Part shown: piece by piece, positions 57,965 through 64,000 of the stretch
Layout: the number at the start of each line of letters is the position of its first letter
Position numbering within the stretch: the first letter of the stretch is position 1
NCBI RefSeq assembly: GCF_900143065.1
Contig: NZ_FRCX01000006.1
Location: forward strand, 62,001 to 126,000
Reading direction: 5' to 3'
DNA: 64,000 nucleotides
From: Duganella sacchari
GTDB lineage: Bacteria; Pseudomonadota; Gammaproteobacteria; Burkholderiales; Burkholderiaceae_D
Notes under the pieces: generated by a model
Seen by the model: only the letters and a program-made list of their open reading frames with translations
What the model was told of the DNA's origin: nothing
The model's database searches: none
Position numbers and translations under genes: made by a program

Positions 57965-58626
57965 TCAAGCGTATGCTGAAACTGGCCGCCTGCGTGGCGC
58001 CGATGGTGTTGGTGGTTGGCTGTGCTTCCAACAAGGCGGCCCAATATGACTACACGGCGTTCAAGGCTGCCAAGCCACGTTCCATTCTGGTGCTGCCGCC
58101 GCTGAACAACTCGCCGGAAGTCAACGCCACCAATAGCGTGTACGCACAAGTGACCTATCCGCTGGCGGAAGCAGGCTATTACGTGCTGCCGGTGGCGCTG
58201 GTCAACGAAACCTTCAAGCAGAACGGCATGACCACCGCAGCGGATATCCACGCGCTGCCGCCAGTCAAGCTGCAACAGATCTTCGGCGCCGATGCCGGCA
58301 TGTACATCACCATCAACAAGTACGGCGCCACCTACACGGTGCTGAACAGCGTGATCGTGGTGGAAGCCGCCGCCAAGCTGGTGGACCTGAAAACCGGCAC
58401 GGTGCTGTGGAGCGGCACGGCCAGCGCCAGCAACAACGAAGGCGGCAACAACGGCGGCGGCGGCCTGGTCGGCGCACTGGTGGCAGCGGCGGTCAAGCAG
58501 ATCATCAACAGCACCACCGACCAGTCGCACCCGGTCGCTGGCGCGGCCAGCAACCGCCTGCTGTCGGCAGGCCTGAACAACGGCTTGCTGTATGGCCCGC
58601 GTTCGGAAAACTACCAGAAGCAGTAA
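57961..58626 (+). CDS. DUF799 (GNA1162-like) lipoprotein
   Basis: The 221-residue protein has a lipoprotein signal (LVVGCASN) and the GNA1162 core: KAAKPRSILVLPPLNNSPEVNA, YPLAEAGYYVLPVALVNETFKQNGM and a Gly/Asn-rich segment before a C-terminal helix. The fold of the Neisseria member resembles TolB N-domain/LpoB-like proteins. It closes the CsgG-DUF4810-DUF799 operon; function is unknown. Confidence 0.85.
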   Translation: MIKRMLKLAACVAPMVLVVGCASNKAAQYDYTAFKAAKPRSILVLPPLNNSPEVNATNSVYAQVTYPLAEAGYYVLPVALVNETFKQNGMTTAADIHALPPVKLQQIFGADAGMYITINKYGATYTVLNSVIVVEAAAKLVDLKTGTVLWSGTASASNNEGGNNGGGGLVGALVAAAVKQIINSTTDQSHPVAGAASNRLLSAGLNNGLLYGPRSENYQKQ

Positions 58627-58629
58627 GCC

Positions 58630-59856
58630 TTACTTTTTGATGCGGACCCCGGCCAGCTGCGCCACACCGGCCAGCGTGGTCTGGGCCGCGTTCAGGCCGA
58701 GCAGGAAGTCCTTGTCGGAATAGTTGGCATAGACGTCGGTCGGCTGGTGCCAGTTGGGGTTCCAGCCGGCGCCGATCTGCTGGCCGCGCTCATTCTCGCG
58801 CAGCGAAATCGATGGCACCAGGTCCATGAACGGTGTCGAGTCGGTATTGGTCATGTGGAAGCCCACGGCGGCCGGGTAGTGGGTCGCGTACTTGTCGTTG
58901 GCGGCGCGGAAGGCCCAGGCCAGTCTGGCTGAACCGTCGGCCTGCTTCGATACCGACTGGTATTCGATATTGACGTCCGCTTCCAGCCGCTGTTCCGGCG
59001 GTGACACGTAAATAGTCTTGCCGTCAGCATCAACCTTGGGGATCGGCATGCCATGGTCGTACATCATCATGTCGTGCTGGATCATGCCCAGCCACCTGGG
59101 TTCGGGATATTTGCCGGAGCCCTTGGGCGATTCGATGCCCTGCAAATCCTTGCGCTGCTCGACATACGCAGCGGCGCCATTGAGGCCGGTTTCCTCGTTA
59201 TTCCACAGAACGAAGCGGATCGAACGGTCCGTCTCCACGCCCGGCATACTGAAGATGCGCGCCAGCTCCATCACCAGCGCGGTGCCGGAACCGTCGTCGT
59301 TGGCGGCTTCGCCAAAGCCGATGCCATCCATGTGGGCACTGACCAGATACATTTCTTCCGGATGGGTGCTGCCGACCTTGGTGCAGTAGACGTTTTCACG
59401 CAGCGACGTGCCAACCGGCGTCTGTTCGGCGTTGAGCGCGCGCAGGCGTTCATCGGGCTGGCGCAGCGGGTCGGTATTCACGCCGGTGGGGATGCGGTTG
59501 CCAAACAGCGTGCTGCCGCCCTGGCCTGGCGGGCCGCCGGCGCCGCCGCTGGCAATCCCTGGCGCACGCTTGGGCGCGGGCTCGCCAGGGGCCGGTTGCG
59601 TGAACTGGTATTGAAGTCGTTCTGTATTCGAACAACCGTACGATTTTAACTGCGCTTCAATCCAGTCGAGCGCCTGACGGTTGCGCGCCGTGCCTTGGCG
59701 GCGGTCGCCAAACTGCGTCAATCCCTTGATCGTGGCCTTGTACTTGTCCAGCTCCAGCTGCTTGACCAGCACCGCAATGGGGTCGGCTGGCGCCTGTGCG
59801 CAGGCGGTTTGCGCGGTCAATGCCAGGGCCAAGCTCAACCCTAAAACTGCTTTCAT
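58630..59856 (-). CDS. Exported M28-family zinc peptidase
   Basis: The 408-residue protein has a signal peptide ending near ACAQA (about residue 21). The M28 zinc ligands are visible: His in VSAHMDG, bridging Asp in NDDGSGTA, the catalytic Glu pair in NNEETG, Asp in MIQHDMM and a late His in NPNWHQPTD. It probably acts as an aminopeptidase or carboxypeptidase in the periplasm or medium. A Gly/Pro-rich insert lies near residues 95-120. The 59856 start has an AAGGA site; the upstream frame is not needed. It converges on the DUF799 gene. Confidence 0.88.
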   Translation of the reverse strand: MKAVLGLSLALALTAQTACAQAPADPIAVLVKQLELDKYKATIKGLTQFGDRRQGTARNRQALDWIEAQLKSYGCSNTERLQYQFTQPAPGEPAPKRAPGIASGGAGGPPGQGGSTLFGNRIPTGVNTDPLRQPDERLRALNAEQTPVGTSLRENVYCTKVGSTHPEEMYLVSAHMDGIGFGEAANDDGSGTALVMELARIFSMPGVETDRSIRFVLWNNEETGLNGAAAYVEQRKDLQGIESPKGSGKYPEPRWLGMIQHDMMMYDHGMPIPKVDADGKTIYVSPPEQRLEADVNIEYQSVSKQADGSARLAWAFRAANDKYATHYPAAVGFHMTNTDSTPFMDLVPSISLRENERGQQIGAGWNPNWHQPTDVYANYSDKDFLLGLNAAQTTLAGVAQLAGVRIKK

Positions 59857-60033
59857 GGTGGAGGTCCTTTCGTCTGAAGTGGTCTGCTTATTCTGCAGCA
59901 GCCATGGCGTTTTGAATAGCAACTAGTGGAAACGTTTGCATTGTTAAATCGAAAAATAAATTGTAAGAATGAGCACAACTGTTGTCTTTCATATATAATC
60001 CTCCTGTCTTTACAACCAGACCACTTTAATACC

Positions 60034-61014
60034 ATGAAAAAAGCTACTCTGATCGGCCGCCTGATCGCGGCAAGCCTGGCTGTTGGCGCAATAAGCGCTG
60101 CCCAGGCCGCTGTACCTAGTTTCGACCTGGGCCTGGCGTCCGGCTATAGCGCCTTCTTTTATGGCAATGTCAGCCAGGTGCGCGACGTTGAGGGCCGTCT
60201 GGCCGTCGGCGGCAACCTGACGACCTCGGGTTTCTCGTTCGCCTACCGCACCCAGGTGCCGACCAGCCTGCCATCGGTGGTGGTCGGTAAAAACGTCGCG
60301 CTGACGGGCGGCACCATCTACGCCAACCCGGGCGCCGGCATCGACACCAACGTCACCATCGGCCCTATCACCGACTACACCAAGAACTGGAACGGTTTTG
60401 GCGTCTACGGTGGCACCAACAGCTCGTCGAACTACCTGAGCCTGACCAAGAGCAACGATATCAACAGCGTGGTCAACTTCGGCGCCGCCAAGACCAGCTT
60501 CACCGCCCTGTCCAGCACCCTGGGCAGCGCGGCGGCCAACGGCAGCGTGCAGATCGACGGTAGCGGCACCCACCTGACCGGCAACAACACGTCCGGCCTG
60601 CAAGTGTTCAACCTGAGCAGCGGCAATCTGAAAAATCTGGTGCTGAGCAACGTCAAAGCCGGCTCCACCGTGGTGATCAACGTCAGCGGCAGCACCGTGG
60701 ACTTCACCGGCGGCCAGGACGGCCAGCTGCAGGCACTGCGCGCCAACGTCATCTACAACCTGCTGGACGCGGACGTGGTCAACGTCAACACCTTCGTGTA
60801 CGGCTCGGTATTGGCCAACAAGGCCGAACTGCGCGGCGCCGGCCACCTGGAAGGCAACATCATCGCCAACTCGATGAACGGCACGGTGGAAATCGGCTAT
60901 GAGCCATTCCACGGCTACGTCACCACCCCGGTACCGGAACCGACCACCTACGCCATGCTGCTGGGCGGTCTGGGCCTGATGGGCGTGGTGGCACGCCGCC
61001 GCAAGTCGGCTTAA
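60034..61014 (+). CDS. Choice-of-anchor A family protein with PEP-CTERM sorting signal
   Basis: The 326-residue protein has a signal peptide cut near AQAAV (about residue 25), a choice-of-anchor-A beta-helix domain (DVEGRLAVGGNLTTSG, VYGSVLANKAEL, GHLEGNIIANSM), and the C-terminal PEP-CTERM signal: PVPEPTTYAMLLGGLGLMG followed by ARRRKSA. Such proteins are cut by an exosortase and linked to the cell surface or released with exopolysaccharide. A TATAAT box lies at 59994-59999. A strong terminator follows. Confidence 0.9.
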   Translation: MKKATLIGRLIAASLAVGAISAAQAAVPSFDLGLASGYSAFFYGNVSQVRDVEGRLAVGGNLTTSGFSFAYRTQVPTSLPSVVVGKNVALTGGTIYANPGAGIDTNVTIGPITDYTKNWNGFGVYGGTNSSSNYLSLTKSNDINSVVNFGAAKTSFTALSSTLGSAAANGSVQIDGSGTHLTGNNTSGLQVFNLSSGNLKNLVLSNVKAGSTVVINVSGSTVDFTGGQDGQLQALRANVIYNLLDADVVNVNTFVYGSVLANKAELRGAGHLEGNIIANSMNGTVEIGYEPFHGYVTTPVPEPTTYAMLLGGLGLMGVVARRRKSA

Positions 61015-61031
61015 CCAACATCTCGTCCCAC

Positions 61032-61060
61032 AAAAAAAGCTCCTTCGGGAGCTTTTTTGT
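61032..61060. terminator. Bidirectional rho-independent terminator
   Basis: A-tract, GCTCC-TTCG-GGAGC stem and T-tract (61053-61058) form a symmetric terminator that can end both the PEP-CTERM transcript and the minus-strand infA transcript. Confidence 0.85.
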
Positions 61061-61137
61061 TTTACGGGTGCAGAGTGAGGTAAGATTTCCTTGGAGTTGC
61101 GCCAAAGAAAGAAAGGATGAGAAGAACAAGCGTGAGC

Positions 61138-61398
61138 TTAGCGGCGGCGGTGGGACGGAGCGCTGCGCGGTCTTGGCGTGTCCAGATGGCGGAACGTGAT
61201 ACGGCCTTTGCTGAGGTCATAAGGCGACAGTTCAAGCGTGACACGATCACCCGCCAAAATGCGGATCGAGTGACGACGCATTTTGCCGGCAGTGTAAGCG
61301 ACGATAACGTGGCCGTTTTCCAGGCTCACACGAAAGCGGGTGTCGGGCAGGATCTCGTTGACGACGCCATTCATTTCAATCAATTCTTCTTTGGCCAA
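61138..61398 (-). CDS. infA: Translation initiation factor IF-1 with basic C-terminal tail
   Basis: IF-1 binds the 30S A site during initiation. The first 72 residues are a normal S1/OB fold ([49 protein letters not shown]). A 14-residue Pro/Arg-rich extension (to 86 total) is unlike the usual 72-residue form and marks it as the second, stand-alone IF-1 common in betaproteobacteria. There are no ribosomal protein genes nearby. Its leader and promoter lie in the 61399-61550 region. Confidence 0.92.
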   Translation of the reverse strand: MAKEELIEMNGVVNEILPDTRFRVSLENGHVIVAYTAGKMRRHSIRILAGDRVTLELSPYDLSKGRITFRHLDTPRPRSAPSHRRR

Positions 61399-61899
61399 TG
61401 TGGCTCCTTTATAGGGGGATGGGACGGCTGCGCGGTATGCGCGTCAAGCACTGGCGCTGGCTCTCGTTCAACAGGAGCGATGACAGGGAAGAATCTGACG
61501 GAAATGGCCGATGGCCGAGACAGGAGAGAAACCAGCGTAGCAGCTTAATGAAATACAGCGTCACTATACCGGTGATTGGCCCGATCGCCTAAGCATTTCG
61601 CCCAAGCTGGGGCACCGCCTGGCAACGACGCTACCGGGAATTGATGGGCCAATGGCGATCACCCTACAAGTCCACCGTCATCAACAAGGTATCAGCCATC
61701 CTATTTTCGACCCTGCCGCTAGTCGAAGCTGCACCTATGGTGTGATGACTGGTCAAGAATTTGACCCGGTTAAGAGCGTGCCCCGCCGGGTTATCTTTCG
61801 TAAATCTAGTGCTAGATCAAAGCGAATCTTCATTGCTATACGTACTCTCGAACTTCCCCAGCTTTTGTTCCAATGCCGCAATCCTGGAGGCATATATAA
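61399..61899. other. Gene-poor stretch between infA and the M15-like gene
   Basis: These 501 bases hold the infA leader on the left and lower-GC sequence on the right. Frame reading at 61592-61741 gives about 50 open codons, ending at a TGA at 61742-61744, that look protein-like (WGTAWQRRYREL, MGQWRSPYKS) but have no start and match no family I recognise; a decayed gene end is possible. A GGAGG site at 61886-61890 belongs to the next gene. No other feature is seen. Confidence 0.5.
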
Positions 61900-62526
61900 A
61901 TGACGACAGCGACTGAGAAACTACGGACAGTTAGACCTGCGACGATGCGCACCGCTGATCGGAGTAACAAAGAGTTAAGTGGTGCTCAATGGGCGCAGCG
62001 GTTTAAAGGCAGCAAGGATACAAAAGACCTCGCGCCCACATTCCGCAAAGCCGTTGATGCTTTTATCGAGGCAATGACGGCGGCCGGTATCAACGTTCGA
62101 ATCTCGGCGACCTATCGGCCAGCTCCGCGCTCTTATTTGATGCACTGGTGCTGGCAAATCAGGTACAAGTACGTTGCGCCAGAAGACGTGCCTGCTGCGG
62201 CTGGCGTTGATATCAATTGGGTCCATCCTATTCCCACTGCTTCCATAGAGGCTGCCAAGCAAATGGTGCGCGCCTTTGACATGGGTGATTTGAACACGGC
62301 GCCAGCCTTGTATTCATTGCACAATGAAGGACGGGCAATTGGCATGTCTATTTCGTGGAAAGATACCGTCACCGTCAAGGATGCCGATGGCAAGCTCGTC
62401 GAAGTGAAGACGACGCCTCGCTCCGGCATGAATCGCCAGCTAAAAGTCATTGGTGCCAGCTACGGCGTGAAGAAATTTATCGGCGGTGCCAAGGACAAAC
62501 CGCACTGGTCAGCTACCGGCCGCTAG
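61900..62526 (+). CDS. M15-like peptidoglycan peptidase-fold protein with altered metal ligand
   Basis: The 208-residue protein matches a family of D-Ala-D-Ala carboxypeptidase/endopeptidase-like (M15) proteins often linked to phages and secretion systems: ISATYRPAPRSYLMHW, GVDINWVHP, SLHNEGRAIGM and KDKPHWS at the end. Canonical members read H-x2-G-x-A-x-D; here the Asp position is Gly148 (after H141), while H202 is kept. No signal peptide is seen. A GGAGG site precedes the ATG. GC content and codon use look lower than the core genes around it. Together with the next small exported protein it looks like an acquired pair beside tRNA-Gly. Confidence 0.7.
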   Translation: MTTATEKLRTVRPATMRTADRSNKELSGAQWAQRFKGSKDTKDLAPTFRKAVDAFIEAMTAAGINVRISATYRPAPRSYLMHWCWQIRYKYVAPEDVPAAAGVDINWVHPIPTASIEAAKQMVRAFDMGDLNTAPALYSLHNEGRAIGMSISWKDTVTVKDADGKLVEVKTTPRSGMNRQLKVIGASYGVKKFIGGAKDKPHWSATGR

Positions 62527-62539
62527 ACGAGGAGATGAC

Positions 62540-62860
62540 ATGATAATGCGAACTATTTTTCTGCTGGCTTTCATCCCCGTGCACTGTGTTTCGGCGGCCG
62601 GACCATTGCCAAAAGACGTGCAGACTTTTGTGAGAAATGCCGTGGCGTGCGAGCACATGGCAGGCGAGTGGGACAGCGAGCTACCTTTAAGTCAGCGCAG
62701 GGAAATCACGAGGTCAGTAAAAAAATACTGCGCCCCCGCCAAGCAGCAGCTTCCCGTGTTGACGGAAAAGTATAAGGAAAACTCACACATTCTCAGGACG
62801 ATCTCCCAACACGCGTACGAATCAGTCAAGAGCTATACCGAAGTCGATGCTTCTCATTGA
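62540..62860 (+). CDS. Small exported protein of unknown function, partner of M15-like gene
   Basis: The 106-residue protein has a signal peptide (residues 1 to about 20, cut near SAAG) and a mature helical domain with two Cys (C37, C64) in the pattern C-x-H-x2-GE...+KYC, then KYKENSHILRTI. From recall this resembles small periplasmic proteins encoded next to peptidoglycan-targeting proteins. A GAGGAG site lies 5 nt before the ATG and 13 nt separate it from the upstream gene, so they are co-transcribed. A role as periplasmic inhibitor or immunity protein is an inference. Confidence 0.65.
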   Translation: MIMRTIFLLAFIPVHCVSAAGPLPKDVQTFVRNAVACEHMAGEWDSELPLSQRREITRSVKKYCAPAKQQLPVLTEKYKENSHILRTISQHAYESVKSYTEVDASH

Positions 62861-62931
62861 AATGCATCATCGCACTTGCCACCCGTCAGCATTGTCAAGC
62901 TTGCACAAAGCCGCGTAAAATGCACGGCAAC

Positions 62932-63005
62932 GCGGGTGTAGTTCAATGGTAGAACGGCAGCTTCCCAAGCTTCATACGAGGGTTCGATTCCCTTCACCCG
63001 CTCCA
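62932..63005 (+). tRNA. tRNA-Gly (anticodon CCC)
   Basis: A complete 74-nt cloverleaf with encoded CCA is seen: 7-bp acceptor GCGGGTG/CACCCGC, D-arm, TTCCCAA anticodon loop with CCC at 62964-62966, and GGTTCGATTCC T-arm. It closely resembles E. coli tRNA-Gly(CCC). Confidence 0.96.
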
Positions 63006-63016
63006 GATCCCTGCTC

Positions 63017-64000
63017 TTATGCGCGCCGTGCCGCTGGTGCTGCTTGCGGTGCGCGCGGCGTCAGATGCACCAGGCTGGCCGACTTGGCTGCGCCCGACTG
63101 CGGCGGCAGCTTGAACACTTCCAGTGCTTTTGCCACGGCCTGCGCCTGCAGGTCCAGCACGCCGGTGGCGGCTGAGGCTTCTTCCACCATCAAGGCGTTC
63201 TGGCGCGTGACTTCGTCCAGCTGGACGATGGCGTCCTTGACCTGATTCACTCCATTGCTCTGCTCGCGCGTGGCGCCGCTGATGTCGCCCATGATGGCGG
63301 CCACGCGGCCAATCGCGGCAATCACCGCATCCATGTCCTGGCCGGCTGCGCTGGCCACTTCTGCGCCGCTGGCGATTTTGCCGGCCGAGGTGTCGATCAG
63401 CGCTTTGATGTCTTTGGCGGCGGCCGCACTGCGCTGTGCCAGGTTGCGCACTTCGCTGGCGACCACGGCGAAACCGCGGCCGCTTTCGCCCGCGCGTGCC
63501 GCTTCCACTGCGGCGTTCAGCGACAGGATGTTGGTCTGGAAGGCGATGCCGTCGATCAGGCCGATGATGTCGACGATCTGGCGCGACGAGGCGCTGATGT
63601 CGTTCATCGCCGCCACCACCTGCGTCACGGCCACACCGGTGCGCTCGGCCAGCGCGGTTGCTTCGCTGGCGACGCCGCTGGCGGCGTTGACGTTGTCGGC
63701 GGTCTGGCTGACGTTGCCGGTGATCTGGCCCATGTTGGCGGTGGTTTGTTCGAGGTTGGTGGCCTGCGCTTCGGTACGGGCCGACAGGTCGGCATTGGCG
63801 GCGCGCACTTGCGTGGTGGTGCTGCGGCTCAGCGCGAAGTTGGCGCGGATGTCGACCAGGATGGAGGCCAGGTTCAGATTCAGCTGGCGCACAAACGCTT
63901 GCAGCTGGCCGATTTCATCGTGGCGGTCGACCGCCATGCGCGTGGTCAGGTCGCCGCCGGCCAGGATGCGTGTGGCAGTGATGCTGGCCTGGATCGGCGC
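63017..64000 (-). CDS. Methyl-accepting chemotaxis protein, C-terminal part (5' end beyond window)
   Basis: The visible 328 residues include the end of a HAMP domain ([22 protein letters not shown]) and the full MCP signalling hairpin with the tip [41 protein letters not shown], which contacts CheA and CheW, and methylation helices on both sides. A disordered Pro/Ala-rich tail ends the protein, without a clear CheR-binding pentapeptide. The sensor domain and start lie beyond base 64000. Confidence 0.94.
   Translation of the reverse strand, partial: APIQASITATRILAGGDLTTRMAVDRHDEIGQLQAFVRQLNLNLASILVDIRANFALSRSTTTQVRAANADLSARTEAQATNLEQTTANMGQITGNVSQTADNVNAASGVASEATALAERTGVAVTQVVAAMNDISASSRQIVDIIGLIDGIAFQTNILSLNAAVEAARAGESGRGFAVVASEVRNLAQRSAAAAKDIKALIDTSAGKIASGAEVASAAGQDMDAVIAAIGRVAAIMGDISGATREQSNGVNQVKDAIVQLDEVTRQNALMVEEASAATGVLDLQAQAVAKALEVFKLPPQSGAAKSASLVHLTPRAPQAAPAARRA

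Noticed and set aside
61652..61903. 83-codon plus-strand open frame
   Set aside because: There is no ribosome site or family features; another frame in the same place looks more protein-like, and the frame merely runs into the next gene's start.

Overview
The window reads as chromosomal DNA of a high-GC betaproteobacterium, most likely Oxalobacteraceae (Massilia/Duganella/Rugamonas/Janthinobacterium type). This is inferred from gene orders (amgK-murU next to lptD-surA-pdxA-rsmA; fur/bamE-dapB-exbBD; leuS-lptE-holA-proA; nudJ-mnmA), three-gene pntAA-pntAB-pntB, a long-tailed stand-alone IF-1, a PEP-CTERM protein and many c-di-GMP/chemotaxis proteins. No species claim is made. The window opens inside feoB and closes inside a chemotaxis-receptor gene.

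Layout. 1-6.7 kb: feoB tail with a Cys-rich partner, an FMN glutamate-synthase-like protein, a GST, a 5'-3' exonuclease, a receiver lacking its phospho-Asp, then mnmA and nudJ. 6.9-9.8 kb: the proton-translocating transhydrogenase operon. 9.8-15 kb (minus strand): a J-like membrane protein and amgK-murU-pepP-ubiH (cell-wall recycling, ubiquinone). 15.0-17.9 kb: a complete-looking group II intron with an RT/maturase-HNH ORF, lying between amgK and lptD. 17.9-23.6 kb: lptD-surA-pdxA-rsmA. 23.7-26.5 kb: two related lipoproteins and a lipoprotein metallophosphatase. 26.6-31.6 kb: HAD hydrolase, hrcA, fur, bamE, dapB, exbB, exbD.

31.6-35.5 kb holds accessory genes (barstar-like, map, Sel1-like, bulb-lectin-like, VOC, AraC) between exbD and leuS. 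35.6-44.9 kb is mostly housekeeping: leuS, lptE, holA, proA, hemJ-like, a thioredoxin-fold isomerase, an RlmL-like methyltransferase and a Bcr/CflA exporter. 45.1-52.7 kb is a signalling block: HDOD-GAF-histidine kinase, receiver-PAS-GGDEF-EAL, a 13-repeat Sel1 protein and an orphan flagellin.

52.8-61.4 kb: secreted and membrane unknowns, a tautomerase/carboxymuconolactone-decarboxylase/DUF4865 operon divergent from a LysR regulator, the CsgG-DUF4810-DUF799 lipoprotein operon, an M28 peptidase, a choice-of-anchor-A PEP-CTERM protein and IF-1. 61.4-62.9 kb looks acquired: an M15-like peptidoglycan-peptidase-fold protein with an altered metal-ligand position, followed by a small exported protein, next to tRNA-Gly(CCC). 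The envelope is a recurring theme (LptD, LptE, SurA, BamE, AmgK/MurU, ExbBD, several lipoproteins). The best candidates for follow-up are the intron in the lptD leader, the 61.9-62.9 kb gene pair, and the HDOD-kinase/c-di-GMP/Sel1/flagellin block.
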